This document shows, in pieces, positions 33,301 through 46,464 of a stretch of 64,000 nucleotides of DNA. A model generated the notes under the pieces. That model ran no database searches, was not told the origin of the DNA, and worked only from the letters and a program-made list of their open reading frames with translations. Origin of the DNA: Termitomyces sp. T153 (Eukaryota; Basidiomycota; Agaricomycetes; Agaricales; Lyophyllaceae); the NCBI GenBank assembly GCA_018296165.2, contig JACKQL020000055.1, positions 62,001 to 126,000 on the forward strand, written 5' to 3'. Position 1 is the stretch's first letter, and the number at the start of each line of letters is the position of its first letter. A program made the translations under genes and the position numbers.

Positions 33301-34250
33301 AACCCCAAGAAGAAATGACAGAAAACCAATACATCTCATGTACAGCATTCTGTCTGATTTCTTCAACAGTCTAATTACCATCATTCATGTGCTCTGGAAA
33401 GAGTGGATGTTGGCAGAAGTGCCTTGTGAAGAGATGAAGTAACTGTTTCTGGTGAGGTGCTGGACAAAACACATAACTAGGATCTTTAAATGTTGTTTCC
33501 CCTTCCTCAAACCAATAGTTGTAGTCATCTTCTGCATCATAGTTAACTCCATCTCCCTTTTCACAATAGCAGTCTACTTGGCTGAGGAGACCATTTTCTG
33601 CAGAGCCATTCAGCTTATCACCACCATCATTGTTGGTGGTTGAATTCAGGGTGCTGAGTATAGTAGAGTTGGGAAACTGAGTAAGGTATTCTGAAATTAG
33701 AACCAAGGAGCAAATGAGACCATTGAGGTGTACAACTGGCCTAGGACTAGCAGTAGCTTGTTTAAGTGCAGTATTTTAAAGTACACACCAAGTCTAATGG
33801 TTACTCTTGGGATTGCCTTCTCAGCAACATGTGTATTCTAATCATACTAATGACTTCACATACAAATAAAATGCCATGAAATTGCATATCATATTTAGCT
33901 CCTTTGCCTTGCTGAAGAGGTATGAATGTTTCATCAATCCAACTGAAATTTTTTTTAGCCTCAAGAACATGGTAGTATTTAGGGCTCCATCAAAGAATGG
34001 AGAAGCATGTCTTGACTGCATGTAGACAGTGCCAAAAACAAAGCTGATGTTTTGCCTGAGGGAATCCTTTGAGAAAAGCATTTATTTCCTTGTCAGTGAG
34101 TGTGAATATTGGCTTGAGGCTCCAGACTTCAAATGTAGTGAGGTTGGGTCTGGATCCCAGCATTGAGTTAACAAAATACAAAGACCTAACCAAATGTAGT
34201 GAGGTTGGGTCTGGGACTAAGCAAGAGCTACAGGCCCATGCCAAAGGCAC

Positions 34251-34785
34251 AGACTGTAGCTTGTTTATTCATAAGTGTGGACTATGTGACACATTATCAA
34301 GCCTATATCTAAGGATAACATCATGTGTTCAAAATTTTTGGGAATTTTTTTGTGTGAAACAAAGAAACCAAGACCTATTACCATAGGATCTTGGAGATAG
34401 ATATATTGAGTCATCTTGTGTTGTGGATATTGACTCTATTAATACAATGCTAGTACTAGAAATGGGCTGTTCTTGAGTTTTTGTCTGATTGAAGGGGTAG
34501 TCCAAGCAACAGAAGAGTGATAGTAATTATCATCATGATTTTTGACATGCCCCACTCCTCACACTTCTATCCCTCACTTTTTTTGGTCATAAATGTGGGT
34601 TACAAGGACAAGAAGCATTTTCAGAGGCCTCTGCACAACATGCACACACATCATTCCTCATTCTATTCATTCCATCTCTTGCAGACTTGAAGCCATTTTC
34701 AGTTCAGTGCTATTGATTGGCAGATGCTGGTGTGTGAACAGTAGGGCTGAGATGCCCATCATTTTTTCTGTGCACAAGTGCACCT
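34251..34785. other. CpG-poor sequence, nothing recognised
   Basis: AT-rich, short ORFs only, between the MULE relic and an LTR-like repeat. Confidence 0.4.
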
Positions 34786-35900
34786 TCTGTCAGGTTCTGC
34801 TGACCATAGGGGCTCAACTTAACTAGGTGAGCCCTTACTAGGTGGATGCAATGTTCTGCACTTATAACCTAGTGCTCCAGGGTTCAGATACTTGTAAGGG
34901 GAAGCTAGGGGAAGCAGTCTGAGCAAGTCTGGGGTGGTCTGGAGAAGTCTAAGACCAGGTAAATTAAGTGTTGGGCTTGGAAGATTCAGGTACAAGTCCA
35001 GAGGCAAGTATTGAAGGTGCAGGGCAAATGGAGGCTATGCAAGTGATGGGAGTGGGGCCAGAGTTTCATGGGGGATCAATAGATGTTGATGGGTCTCAGA
35101 GCCAAGTGCAAAGCAAGGTCTGGAGTTGGTTATGAATGTTTGGGAGTCATGATCATAAGTGCAGAGTTTGTAACAGCATTAGAGTTGAAGGGAACTTAGG
35201 CACAATAAAGGAAGTAGAGACAAGCAAGACAAGATTGAGACAAGAATGAAAATAGATTTAAGCAGAGATATGAGATAGTAATGAGATGATAGATGGAAAT
35301 AGAGATGAGACAAGACCAGGAGATGCAAATAAGAGGAAATGTAACAAGGAAACACAAAACACAAAGAAACAATTAACAACACATAGGTAATATCAAGACT
35401 AGAGTACAGGATGCTACTCTATGGCTTATATACTAACTGCTGGGACTCCTCCAGGGATAGCAGGTCTGGCAGCAGAGCTTGTCAGGGCTGCATGGAGTCA
35501 ATGGGTGTCAGTTATGATCAGGGGGTGGGCCACAGTAATATACTGATGGGATCAGATGGGAACACAGGCTGCCCCAGGGTCATCATGATGTTTCAGACTC
35601 AATCAGGTAAGCCATGGTGGCAAGTCAGTGACATACACCAGGGTCAGGAACAGGGTTGGGAGGTTCTGTGGGTTCAGGAGGGGAAGGGGAAGCATTGGGG
35701 CCTGTAGGGAACATGTTGGGGTTTGTCAGGAGGGCTGTCAGGTTTTGCTGGAGAAGCATCAGAGTTAGCCAGGGCAGGTGCTGTGGGTGAACAAAGGTTG
35801 GGGCAGGCCAAGGGGGTGTTGGAGAGATTTCCAGGGAAGCAGAGTGGGTTGAGGAGAGGTGCAGAGGTCTGGGGATGGGTTATGACACCTTCACTCTTTC
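34786..35900 (+). repeat. LTR-like repeat, copy 1 (copy 2 at 63222-64000)
   Basis: From GGTTCTGCTGACCATAGGGGC onward the order of blocks (CTTACTAGGTGGA, CTTATAACCTAGTGCTCCAG, GGGGAAGCTA, AGTCTAAGACCAG, TGTTGGGCTTGG) recurs at 63222 with ~80-85% likeness by eye. A TATATACTAA box and G/T-rich tail follow. The layout fits a gypsy-class LTR plus leader; the copy at 63222 begins with TGTTAGG. Confidence 0.55.
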
Positions 35901-36189
35901 TTCAACCTGTCCTCTGTACTGGCTAATAGGCCTTAATGAGGGAAATAAACAAAGATTCTTTAATAGAAAAAGGATGTTGTACAGGGGACTATGATTCTTG
36001 AACTTAATGAACAAAAAAACAACCAGTCTGGAGACCACATAGTTTAGTGGTGAGGATGTATGGAAAGTCAAAATTGTATTTATAAGCTACAATCATGAAG
36101 ACAGTGAGAGAATCAATGAGTAGTGATGGCAGGACAATAGGTGGCAATGACAGGGCAATGGCAGATGATACATAACAGGGAGCAAGCAA
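35901..36189. other. CpG-poor spacer, nothing recognised
   Basis: Between two retroelement repeats; no ORF or repeat partner found. Confidence 0.4.
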
Positions 36190-36790
36190 AGAGACAGAGT
36201 GATTGTAAGGGTGACCTCTGGAGGCTGTGGCTCAATCACACAGCTAGCAGAGGGAGATCCAAAGTCTATTCAGCATCTACAAGAAGTCACCTGGCAGAGG
36301 GAGATCCAAAGAGAACAAGTCTAAGGATCCCCAATGCCAGTGTTTGGAAAATTCACTCTAGAGCTTCTGGAAAAAAACACCCAACAACAACTAAATCCAG
36401 AGTTCAATCAAAAAGTAGAAATCCATTGTAAATGGCTTCAATCTCCAGACTCCCAGCACATGACCGCATACAAATATAACCAAAAGATAGCCCTTAGTCA
36501 CAGGTACTTGTGGTCCAAGGATGGGAGGCCTAAAATGAGTGGTAGGCCAGGAATGCAGGAAACAATCCAGGGGTCTGGTAAGAGGCCATGTGGAAGGGGC
36601 AACACTTGTCAGAATTATGGACAGAGAACTGGTACAGCCTGAGGGCTAGAACTGAGACCAGCAGATAGGGAAAACAAAGGAGAATAAAGAAAAACCATAA
36701 GGAGGGAGAACAGGACAGAGGGAGAATGGGACATCCCTTGACAGTGATAGCACAGTGATGGCAGAGTGGAGGACAGCTAATAAGAAATAG
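36190..36790 (+). repeat. Retroelement flank repeat, copy 2
   Basis: Partner of 17240-17960 (see there). Followed at ~36814 by TGTTAGGTCCAACTGACC, similar to the LTR-like start at 63222. Confidence 0.6.
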
Positions 36791-37028
36791 CCTCTGCCAC
36801 TTGATGCTTACTGTTATGTTAGGTCCAACTGACCTGTGGGGCTCTCTCATTGTAGAGCAAGCAACCTGCTAGTCAGAGGACTGTGATGACTGAAGGAACT
36901 TACAGAGCATTGGAGTTTGATGGTAGTCAAATGGACAATCTGGGAGTCCAGAGTTGGCAAGAGTGCTAAGTTCAGAGGCTCATTGAGGTTGGAGGACTTA
37001 GAAGTTGAGCTGGAGTTTTGTTGGGAGC

Positions 37029-38228
37029 TGACAAAATGGAAATATGGTGACTGGTCAATTAGACCAACCTAAGTGTGATCAGAGAGAGAGAATGACTTAG
37101 ATTAAGTGATGCAAGAACTTGGTGTATTTGTGGTATTTCCAGATGTTGTGCTACTACATCTGGAATGTACTTAAATACTAGCTAGAGTGCATTCCCATGT
37201 GATAAAACATATGCAAGTAGCTACTGCTATTTGACCAAAGGTGATTGCACAATGCTGACATGATATGTTGGAATACCTCAACAATTACTTTCATCACTCC
37301 TCCTTGACAATGTATCTGTCAAGAATCACTTGGGTTGCAAAGAAGTTGCTACCTTGGCTTTACAGGCCTGGCAGCAATCATGGGATGATTGTGCTGCATG
37401 TCTACAGAGCTCTTTAGCTTCAGAGATGACATTCAATGAACCTGTCAGGGCCATGAGAGCATGCTGCAGGGGTGTTGGGTGGAAGAGTGGTGACTAGCTA
37501 GGGATGGGTGTGGGGGTGAGTTCTCTGGTGATTCAGCATCTCCTGTGCACTTTCCAATTGGCTGCTATATATCTTCTAACTGCAGCAGAGTCTTTGGAGT
37601 GGCATGCATTGGCACTATGCCCTCAAGTATGGCATTTTGTGCACTTGATGGGGTGACAAGATGTTGGTTTGGCAGTGGTAGTGGTGGGGTGGTTGGTCCC
37701 CACACTTGCTCTATCAGAGGGGTCAGTGGATTCAAGTATGTTGATGTGGCTACAAATCTTGATAATGTAATCCATGATGCTATCATAGTAATATTGTGTT
37801 AGGATGAAAAGTGCTGATGTGCAATCAAAGTCCATAGCTGAGTGATGGTAGTGGAGGTGACAATGTTGGTTCTGGTTAGCCATTCAATCTCTTGCTGGGT
37901 TGTTTCAATGTTGTGCTGAGGCATGATACAAATCAATTGTGCAGAATTTATCTGGAAAAGACAAAATGGAAATATGGTGACTGGTTGATTAGACCAACCT
38001 AAGTGCGATCAGAGAGAGAGAATGACTTAGATTGAGAGATATGAGAACTCAGTGTATCTGTGGCATTTCCAGATGTCCTTCTACTACATCTGGAATGTAC
38101 TTAACTACTAGCTAGAGTGCATGTCCATGTGATAAAACATATGTGAGCAGCTAAAGTGCTATTTTACTGAAGGTGATTGCACAATGCTGATGTCATATGT
38201 TGGAATACCTTGACAATTACTTTCATCA
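37029..38228 (-). mobile_element. Short gag-only LTR retrotransposon 2
   Basis: LTRs at 37029..37296 and 37969..38228 (~90% alike by eye), flanked by the 5-bp duplication GGAGC at 37024..37028 and 38229..38233. In the minus orientation the polypurine tract AAGGAGGAG directly precedes the 3' LTR (TGATGAAAG...). The internal ~670 bp holds only a decayed gag-like frame with a CCHC knuckle. Total 1200 bp, nearly the same size as the element at 30124. No polymerase genes, so movement would depend on another element. Confidence 0.88.
37500..37900 (-). pseudogene. Gag-like remnant with CCHC knuckle (element 2)
   Basis: Minus strand reads TSCHPIKCTKCHT, a TGA stop, then GHSANAC, i.e. C-x2-C-x4-H-x4-C with the stop replacing what is probably Arg (CGA to TGA). 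It is followed by AAVRRYIAAN, matching the tail after the knuckle in element 1. Upstream is a helical segment (DYIIKICSHINILES). Confidence 0.6.
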
Positions 38229-39394
38229 GGAGCAGGGTGAATGATTAAGCTGTATTCAGAGTAATATAGTTCACAAAGTAGGATGGGATAAAATGCCAGA
38301 AAATGGAGAATGCCAGGAAACAGATAGTGCTGAGAAACTAAGGCTGGAAAATGTACATAGACTGGAGGCAATATCAAGACTAAGGTACTGACTATGGGGC
38401 TTACAGTATTGAAAGTAAGGGCTCCAAGGTTCTTGGGGCAGGCCAGGGGTCAAGTGCAAGTATGGGGATGGTGCCAAGACTTAGCAGGATCCCAAGTCCA
38501 AGAGCAGGGCAGCAGTTCCAAGACAAGATTGGTGGTATTGTCAGAGGAGCTTAGACAGGTACAGGGTGGGTCCAAGGGATTTGCAGGGCAAGTCTGGGGT
38601 GTTCTGCCCAAACAGGGAAGGTTGTTGATATGGAACTTGATGGTTTGATGGCAGTTGATGGCAGGGTTTGATGGCAGGGTCAGATGATTGGACAAGGGAG
38701 AAGTTGGGGAACAGGGTGAGGGATTGTCACAAAGGAGGGGTGATGACATTTTATTGCCAAGTGATAACCTTTGACAGGCTGTCTGATGCAATCCTAAACA
38801 CACTGCACCAAGACAACCTTTTGAATATAGTCTTTGTAATGTGCCAAAGTGAGGAGAGTGGCTATTTATATACTAGGTTAAAAGGTACAGTATCAAAACA
38901 GGAAGAGGTGAGTGGCTGTTCAAGAGTAATAACAACTAGATGTAAAAATAACTGTAATAAGAACAAACTCAATAGTGAGCAATCCATGGATAGCATTAAT
39001 CATGCCAACAACTTACAATGAAAATAAATTAAAATACTTTATCAAGCAAAATTCATGAGATCTGTGGTGAGAACAGACATTTCAGCTTTCTTTGGCTTGA
39101 TAATATGGCAAGTGGTAACCCATGTAGCCAGGTGAGAAGTTGAGTTATGTGTGTTTGATTATTCTGCACCAATCTAGCAAAGACTTGTCTTTTATATTAG
39201 TTTGCCTGATTGATGACAAGCACAAAAACAATATGACATTATAGTGGCAAATAACAAGTAATCATGGTCACCTGTCTGTCTACCTGTTTTGATGAATGCT
39301 GCTAAGTGAGAGAGGTGAAGAGGTTGTTTTCTTCTTATCAGATCAGCCTGAACCTTTTTTGAATATTGGTAGAAGTCCACCATTGCATTGTATT
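38229..39394. other. CpG-poor LTR debris
   Basis: Contains short blocks shared with the LTR-like repeat at 34786 (GGGGCTTACAGTATTG, GGCAGGCCAGGGGTC, CTATTTATATACTA) but no bounded element. No gene. Confidence 0.4.
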
Positions 39395-40012
39395 GCTGGA
39401 AAGGCCTATTGGATTGTTGATGGTTTAGCTGTTCTGCATGCATGGCTAGTCTTATTTCCTCAACCTATCCTTAGTGCTAGTCCATAGGGTGCACCACAGG
39501 TCTATGTGAACACCCCAAGCCTTGGCTATACTCATTTGTGCAAGTAATGCACTATGATGCTTCTTTCTGCTATGTTGATTTCTGTATCCAGTTATAATAA
39601 TGAGTTTCAACAATCTGCACAAGTGCACTCCATGAGTTTGTATGGCTTGGTTGATGGGCCTGTCAGATTCAGGCCAGTAACCTCATCTATGGCACCAGCT
39701 TGGGAGTGACAAATATGGGAGCTGGAAGTACAGCAAGGCCAAAGAGTCAGGGATAGATTTAGACTGTACATTGATTTTGTTTATGAAGGTTTTTGATATG
39801 TAAAGTTAGACTCAGCCATTTGTATTACTCTTGGCAGAGGGTGACTTGATCCATGAGAATACAGAGAGTGAAAACAAACCCCACATCAATGAATCAAGAT
39901 GATTAGTATATTGAATGCATAAAGTTGAATGGAATACAAGCCTTACATTGGGCAAAGGAGTGACAATTCTAAGTTGTACAATGTTGAATATTGCAGCTTT
40001 GAATGAAGGCCC

Positions 40013-40306
40013 TGTTGGAATTCGAACTGTAAGTAGATCCTCAGTCTGTTGGTAGAACAACTCTTTTTCTGTACCTAAAACAACACAGATGAATTAGTCT
40101 GATCTATGGTACAGTAAGTGAATGTTCAGAATCAGTGCATATATGTAACTCACTCTTAGTCTGTTGGTAGAACAACTGAGGGTTCTGGTATGTACTGTCT
40201 GTATATATATAAGTAATCTATCCCTTTTTGTAATGTAATGATTTAATATGAAAGGTCAGGCACACTTATGGTGCCATGTTGCAGAGTCCCAATCTGGATT
40301 GTAACA
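40013..40306 (-). repeat. 3' LTR of copia element A
   Basis: Partner of 45256..45578; lacks one internal ~30-bp repeat present there; otherwise differs mainly by C/T and G/A changes. Confidence 0.9.
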
Positions 40307-40448
40307 CTCCTCCTCACCCATAAGTGTGCTCCTCCTCATGCAGAATCTCTTGCTACTGCAGTCCCATGATACCTCTCAGTCTTGTAAATCTCAGTGCTGG
40401 TAACGCTTTTGTGAATATGTCCACAACATTGTCTTTTGTATTGATATA

Positions 40449-43400
40449 TCACAATGTAATCTCTCCAGAAATAACATGCTCATGCAAAAAATGATATTTG
40501 ATGTTGATGTGTTTGACTCGAGCATGAAGCAGTGGGTCCTCAGACAAATTGATTGTGGAGTCATTGTTGCTCAGCATCATTGTTGCACCATTCTCTGGGT
40601 ATCCCAACACTTTCATCATCATTTGCAACCATATCCCTTCCTGCACTGCCTCAAAAGCCACCATATGTTCCACTTTGCAAGACAATGCTGCCACAGTTTT
40701 CTGTTTTCTAGTCACCCAAGATACCAGTCCAGATCCCAATGACCATGTGTAGCCCCCTATACTCCATTGAGTATCCAAACAATTGGCCCAATCTGAGTCA
40801 GTGAAACTGACTAGTCCAATTCTAACATCTCCAAGGCATAGGTGTAGATTTCACATCCCTTTTAAGTATGGTAGTACTTATATCATGGCATTCCAGTGGA
40901 CATAGGAGTATGATTCAAAATATTGAGTCAACTGCTGAACTGCATACTGGATGTCAGGCCTTGTCAATACCACCAGCCATAGGAGACCTCTCACTAGTCA
41001 TTGATATGGGATGCATTTAATCTTTTCAAACTCTGTGGGTGGGAGTTTTGTTCTGTCCACTTGACACAATTTCAGTCCAGGTTCCATAGGTACAGTGAGT
41101 GGGAAGGCATCAGATTGTCCAAATTGTAAAATCATCTTGTCAATTAGAGTAGATTGTGAAAGAAATACTTTTCTGTTGCTTCTGTCCCATTCCACTGCAA
41201 TGCTGACAATATGTTTTGGCATACCAAGGTCAGAGATTGTCCATATCTCCTCAATTGATCCTTGAACTCATTGTTTGCCAGTTTAGTACTTGTAATGGAC
41301 AGGAAATCATCAACATGGATTCTAGCTATCACAGTCCCCTTTTTAGCTTGTCGATAATATATGCATGCTTTGCATTTCAATTGCATAAATCCTAATTTTT
41401 GCATCACCTCATCTAATGTCCTGTTCTAAATTCTACCCACTTGCTTCATACCATAAATCACCCTCACCATTTTACACACCCATCCTTCTTTACTGCTTTC
41501 CTCAAAACCTCTTGGCTGCTCCATATAAATTTGCTCCTCCTCTGGTAGAACCCTGTTCAGAAAAGCTGTCTTGATATCAACCTGGGTTGCATCCCACCTA
41601 AGCATTGCTGCAAGATGCAACAAGATCTGCCAAGATTCTGCATGCACTGTGGGTGATGTCATCTTATCATAGTCTCTACCCTGGAACATTGAGAATCCCT
41701 GCAGGACATGTTTGAGTTTTAAACCTTGTTATCTCTCCATGTTTGTCTTGTTTAATGGTGCATACAGGTCAACCCTTAAATATTTTCTGTCCTGCTGGTA
41801 TCTTCTCATGCAGTACCAACTCCCAAATGCCCATATTCTTCAAGGAATTAAGTTTGTCATGATATGAACTTTCCCATTTCAACCAGTCAGCAGATCTCTG
41901 AGCCTCATCCAATGTCTTAGGTGTGTTGAGGTCCATCTCATGTTCTAACTCAGGTATTGAGTCTCTAATTGCATTGAGCACTGCTGCATTGTGGTCCTGT
42001 TCCTCATGGTCCACTCTGACATCATCAACTTCTGGAATTGCTTGTTGTAATTCTTCCAGAGCTCTCCTCCTTTCTGCTCTTAACTCCTTAACTTGATCAG
42101 CTGATTCTCTTGACTCTCTAGTGGCCTTTTTGAGGCATGTCTCTGGTCAATCATTAGGAGCAGTCTTTTTGGTTGGGATATGAGCTCTGCTGGATTGTCA
42201 TATTAGTAGTGCATCAGGCCTATCAATGGGCAGTTGTTGGATCTGCTGTTGGGCTGGGAGTTCTGGCTCAGCAATGATGGAAAGTGGTTGAACTTGGATT
42301 GGTCTGGGTAATACAGCAGGTTCGTTGTCACCAGGATTATCCTTGAGACTTATGTCTTCATCAAGACTGTCAGGTCTAGGCACATACATTTGTTCCTCTT
42401 CATCAGCCTGTCTGGTTGCTGCCAGTGGCTGTTCCAAGGATCACTTCTTGATCTTGTCAATTGTGGGGAAATCACTTCCTATTTCCTTTTCAACAGGAGG
42501 GTGTAAAAATGACAGTTGGATTTGTCCTTCATGACTTTCAATGAACTTGACATGGTAAGAACTGTACACTCTCCTTGTTGATCTTTCATAACATTGATAT
42601 GCCTTAGAGTTTGAATCATAACCCACCAATACACATGCAATGGATTGTTTGTATACTTTCAGATTGTGTTTATGGAGAATCAGCACAAACACTCAACACC
42701 CTAGTTCTTGGATATAGGAGTAGTCTGGCTTTGTGCCATACCATAGTTCATCTGGGGTTACATCATCAATAGTTGAGGTTTTTGTCTTTCCATGCAGGTG
42801 AGTCACCATTAAATAGAACTCATCCCACAGAAATGAAGGACATTTTGCAGCAATATGCATTGACCTAGCCTTGCCCATTAACGTCCAGTGCATTCATTCA
42901 ACTTGCCCTATGTGGGCTGATGTATGTGGGGCCCCAACCTCAAATATGATACCCTTGGACTTATACCATGCTTTGTGCTCCTTGCCATTGAATTTGCCAT
43001 TGTGACCTGTTTGCAAAATCTTGAGCTTTTCTCCAGTCTCAGCTTCCCATGCCAGGATCCATGCTCTTAACTCATTGAATCTGTTGTCTTTGACCTTTAA
43101 TGGAATGGACCATGGTTTATTGGTATAATCATCAACTATGTTCATGATGTAATGATTTCCTGTGCATGATGCTACTGCCAATTTTCCAGTTAAATTCACC
43201 CAATCTTTTCCAATCTCCTTGTAGCCTTATGCCCAATTCCTTCTTCCCTCTCTTTTGGTACAGGTGTTCAAACCTGTTTCCCAAGTATACAATGGTCACA
43301 TTTGGGTGGCTTCAAGGGGAAGGTTTTGGGCATACCTTCAATCATGCCAGCCCTTGCCATCTGCATAATTGCTTGGTAGTCAGCATGTCCAAGTCTGTTA

Positions 43401-45102
43401 TGCCAGGTCTTGAGATCAGGGGCTGCATGTACAGCAAATACTTGATCAAGATAGAGATTGATAGCATAGAGATCTTTATGGGGAAGTAAGGTTCCTGATG
43501 TGATCATGGTATTGGTCAACATATGTTTGAGTTGGGCTCCAGTGTTGTCAAAAGTTGTTTTGATCTTGGTACATTTTGTTAATTTGCTGATGGACAGTAG
43601 GTGTACTGTTGATCCTGGGACAAAGAGTGCATGGTCCAGTTCAATGAATGATCCATCTCAGATGCATAGTTGGATCTTCCCAATACCTGTGGCAGCAATT
43701 GTTGATCCTCCAACACCATGGATTGAACATTCAGCAATTTGTGTCAATGATGTAAAATCAGAGGAATCAGGTGAGATATGAACTGTTGCTCCTGAGTCAA
43801 GATAGAATGGCAGGGTCTCTAGTAGTATTGTATAGCTTGATAGAGCCTCTTTGCTACCTTGATTGTGATTAGTGTGGTCACCCCAATGAATCCCTGCCCT
43901 TGGCTCCTCAAGCACTATCAAGGTATTAAATTCTAGCATCTCAACCTCATCAATTGATCCTGTGCTTGGGAGAGCATCAAACACCAAGCCCACAAACTCT
44001 GTTTTTGTGGATTGCATAGTCTGGCCTTCCCTTGCCACCATATATGTGGCAATGAAGTCTGGGTCCCCTTTGATAGTGAAGGTGGAGCCCCAGAAGGCAT
44101 GACAGTGATTCTTGAGTTTGACTTCTTCTTATCTTTGTCCCTCGCCCTGAAGCTTGCCAAATGAGCTGCCCTGGATTCCTCCATGGTCTTTCTGGCCATG
44201 CCTCTACCCTCCAAAATGCACCACAGCTGGGTATGTCCTGTAAAATTCAGTCTGCTCCTTGACTTGCATCCCTCACATGTCAATCTTGTGTATTTCGAGT
44301 GCTTTGATGTCTGTGCAGCTGCCAAGACAATATCTGTGGAGCTTGACTTATCTGCATCAATGAGCATCTGTTCACCTTCAAGAAAGCACCGTATTTTGGT
44401 GGGGCCGTACACCTTGATGTTGCCAGTGGCAGTGAGGTCCCATGAGATGATAGAGCATATATGTGCATATGATTTATCAGACAGGGCAGACAGTATTGCA
44501 ATTGATTGAAGAAGCTCCTTTGTCACTTCCCCAGCCTCAAATGCATGCTCAATCTTTTGTATAATGGTATCTGCAGTCTTGGTAAGAGACTCAGAGGGTG
44601 AGCATTTTGTGGTGAGGGCCTCCTGCAGTAAATGGACCTGCTGTACCAGCACAGTGCCTCCATGCCTCTGCTTCAGGTAGGCCCACAAAGCAACTGGATC
44701 CCATTCCTTGGCACATAGCTTCTGCTCTGATGGGGAGATCATACACTTAATGAATGAGCATGCCAGGTGGCTGTTGCCTGCCCATGCTCGGCTTGCATGT
44801 GGCTCATAGATAGGGTGAGGCATGACAGGTGCACTGAATACATACTCCCACAGTTGTACCATAGAGAGTTTCAGATTCATACTATAGGACCAGTCAGCCC
44901 ACTTGCCATTGTCCTTGTTGAGGATATGGCCTGTCCAACCTGCAGTCACCTTCCCCACTGGCAAGATCAAAGGATTCAAGGAATTATTGACCTTCTGTAT
45001 CTCAGCAATCTGGTCAGCAGTGAAAGCAGTGACAGAGGATTCAATCCCCTTCATTTCCTTGCCAGAAATAGTCATGGTTTGTATAAAGCATGATAGTAAC
45101 AT
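40449..45102 (-). pseudogene. Copia gag-pol (element A)
   Basis: Domains appear in Ty1/copia order on the minus strand. Gag is 45102-43933, with a knuckle-like CEGCK near its end. Protease carries LDSGATVHISPD (~43780-43815), then GAG-pre-integrase TWHNRLGHADYQ and CDHCILGKQ (~43270-43420), and integrase pieces (~42690-43200). Reverse transcriptase reads VDIKTAFLN, IYGMKQVGRI, HVDDFLSI (41280-41600), and RNase H NLSEDPLLHARVKH (~40480-40560). The frame is broken at least eight times. Same family as element B, inverted relative to it. Confidence 0.85.
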
Positions 45103-45255
45103 GATGCAGAGATAATCAAGAGTTCCTTAGATGGGCCCTAGGGTTTGGGCACAATGTCCAGCTAACTGATGTGGGCGATGATCAAAATCAACCACAAAAA
45201 AAAATTCGTTGCAAAAGGTTCAGTCCAAGTTTACAGTGCAGCAACACCCATAACC

Positions 45256-45578
45256 TGTTGGAATTTGAACTGTAAGTACCTAAAACAACACAGACCAAAT
45301 TAGTCTGATCCTCAGTCTGTTGGTAGAACGACTCTTTTTCTGTACCTAAAACAACACAGACCAAATTAGTCTGATCTATAGTACAGTAAGTGAATGTTCA
45401 GAATCGGTGCATATATGTAACTCACCCTCAGTCTGTTGGTAGAATGACTGAGGGTTCTGGTATGTACTGTCTGTATATATATAAGTAATCTATCCCTTTT
45501 TGTAATGTAATGATTTAATATGAAAGGTCAGGCACACTTACGGTGCCATGTCGCAGAGTCCCAATCCAGATTGTAACA
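45256..45578 (-). repeat. 5' LTR of copia element A
   Basis: Carries several copies of CTCAGTCTGTTGGTAGAA, a (TA)n run and TG/CA ends. Related to the LTR at 51955 and, at its edges, to the element B LTRs. Confidence 0.9.
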
Positions 45579-45992
45579 GGCACAGTGTTTTCCGAGCTCA
45601 GGTGGGTTCCTTTTTTGTGCAAGTATATTGCCTATTTTCCAACTTTCTGATGATGATGAAAAGATTTATTGTTTCAATTCATTGGATGTGAATTTATCCT
45701 GTATGTAATTGGTTGCTTCAGCTTTGAAGAAATAAGAGCCAGGGATGTGGACAGAATGAGTTTTGTTTAAGGTTTTTTTATATTAGTTTTGGTGTTTTAT
45801 TTATTGATTATTTAACTCCATATAATAGTCCTTGCCAGCTGTTGGGTGATGGGCAGGAAATTGAAAATGTGATTTATTCAAATTCTTCATATCTGACCAT
45901 CTAATCCAACATCCATTCAGTTGACAAGCATATCCATCCAATAGGTCCCAAAAAATCAAATCTGCAAAGAAAAAAAAAGAGATGGAAATCAA

Positions 45993-46090
45993 TCTGACCT
46001 ACCTGGATCAAACAAGGCAACATTGAGATATAAGTGATTTCTCATAAGCCTTGTTACAGTCTCACACTCTACTTGCTGAGCTAAGGTCAG
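45993..46090 (-). pseudogene. tRNA-Tyr relic in unit copy C
   Basis: Aligns with the tRNA-Tyr at 20741. The acceptor stem is fully paired (CUGACCU/AGGUCAG), D stem GCUC/GAGU and anticodon stem UGAGA/UCUCA are intact, and the anticodon is still GUA. The intron is longer and the T arm carries an extra base that disrupts its stem. Probably inactive, but better preserved than the copy at 24825. Confidence 0.65.
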
Positions 46091-46158
46091 CATACTTTGT
46101 TGTGACACAAAATAACCTTGATCTACAAAAAGGAAATATCAAAAGTAGCTCTTGTAGT

Positions 46159-46464
46159 TGTTACGATCTCACAACAAGGCACTGCAAGTGTACCTGATTT
46201 TTGATCACAAAAAGGGACAAAAGGTTTGACCACATATATATATATACATTCATTATACTTAGAACCCTCAGTCACTTGCACACGCAGACTGAGGGTGAGT
46301 TACTACAACACTTGTGAATACTGGACTCTACTTACAGTACCTGTAGATCAGACTAATTGGGTCTGAGTTTACTTAGGTACAGAATGGAGTCACTTGCACA
46401 TGCAGACTGAGGATCAGACTAATTGGGTCTGTGTTTACTTAGGTCTCAGGTTTGGATTCCAATA
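46159..46464 (+). repeat. 5' LTR of copia element B
   Basis: TGTTACGATC...TTCCAATA; the terminal CA has become TA. Includes (TA)n and repeated GCAGACTGAGG blocks. Confidence 0.95.

Larger units (their letters stand above)
31440..34250 (-). pseudogene. MULE-type transposase relic with SWIM finger
   Basis: Read right to left on the minus strand: KHQLCFWHCLHAVKT (about 34010-34055) after TDKEINA, the MULE transposase core. Then VFCPAPHQKQLLHLF (about 33420-33480), LWARSTSPCISHLCTTMN (about 31890-31970), and a SWIM zinc-finger signature CTCGQQKYDVHHLCKH (about 31580-31630). These blocks occur in this order in Agaricomycete MULE transposases. Frameshifts, stops and a ~1 kb unrelated stretch (32.2-33.3 kb) break the frame. 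No terminal inverted repeats were identified. Confidence 0.75.
40013..45578 (-). mobile_element. Ty1/copia retrotransposon A, decayed
   Basis: LTRs 40013..40306 (3' LTR) and 45256..45578 (5' LTR), ends TGTTACAATC...TTCCAACA on the minus strand. Flanks GGCCC (40008-40012) and GGCAC (45579-45583) look like a 5-bp duplication with one change. The primer-binding site GGTTATGGGTGTTGC directly follows the 5' LTR and a GGTGAGGAGGAG polypurine tract precedes the 3' LTR. The 5' LTR contains an extra ~30-bp repeat. The coding region is CpG-poor and full of stops. Confidence 0.9.

Noticed and set aside
40013..40060. tRNA-like T-arm (TTCGAATTCC) at the copia LTR edge
   Set aside because: Only a B-box-like string; no acceptor, D or anticodon stems form, and it recurs as part of the LTR terminus.
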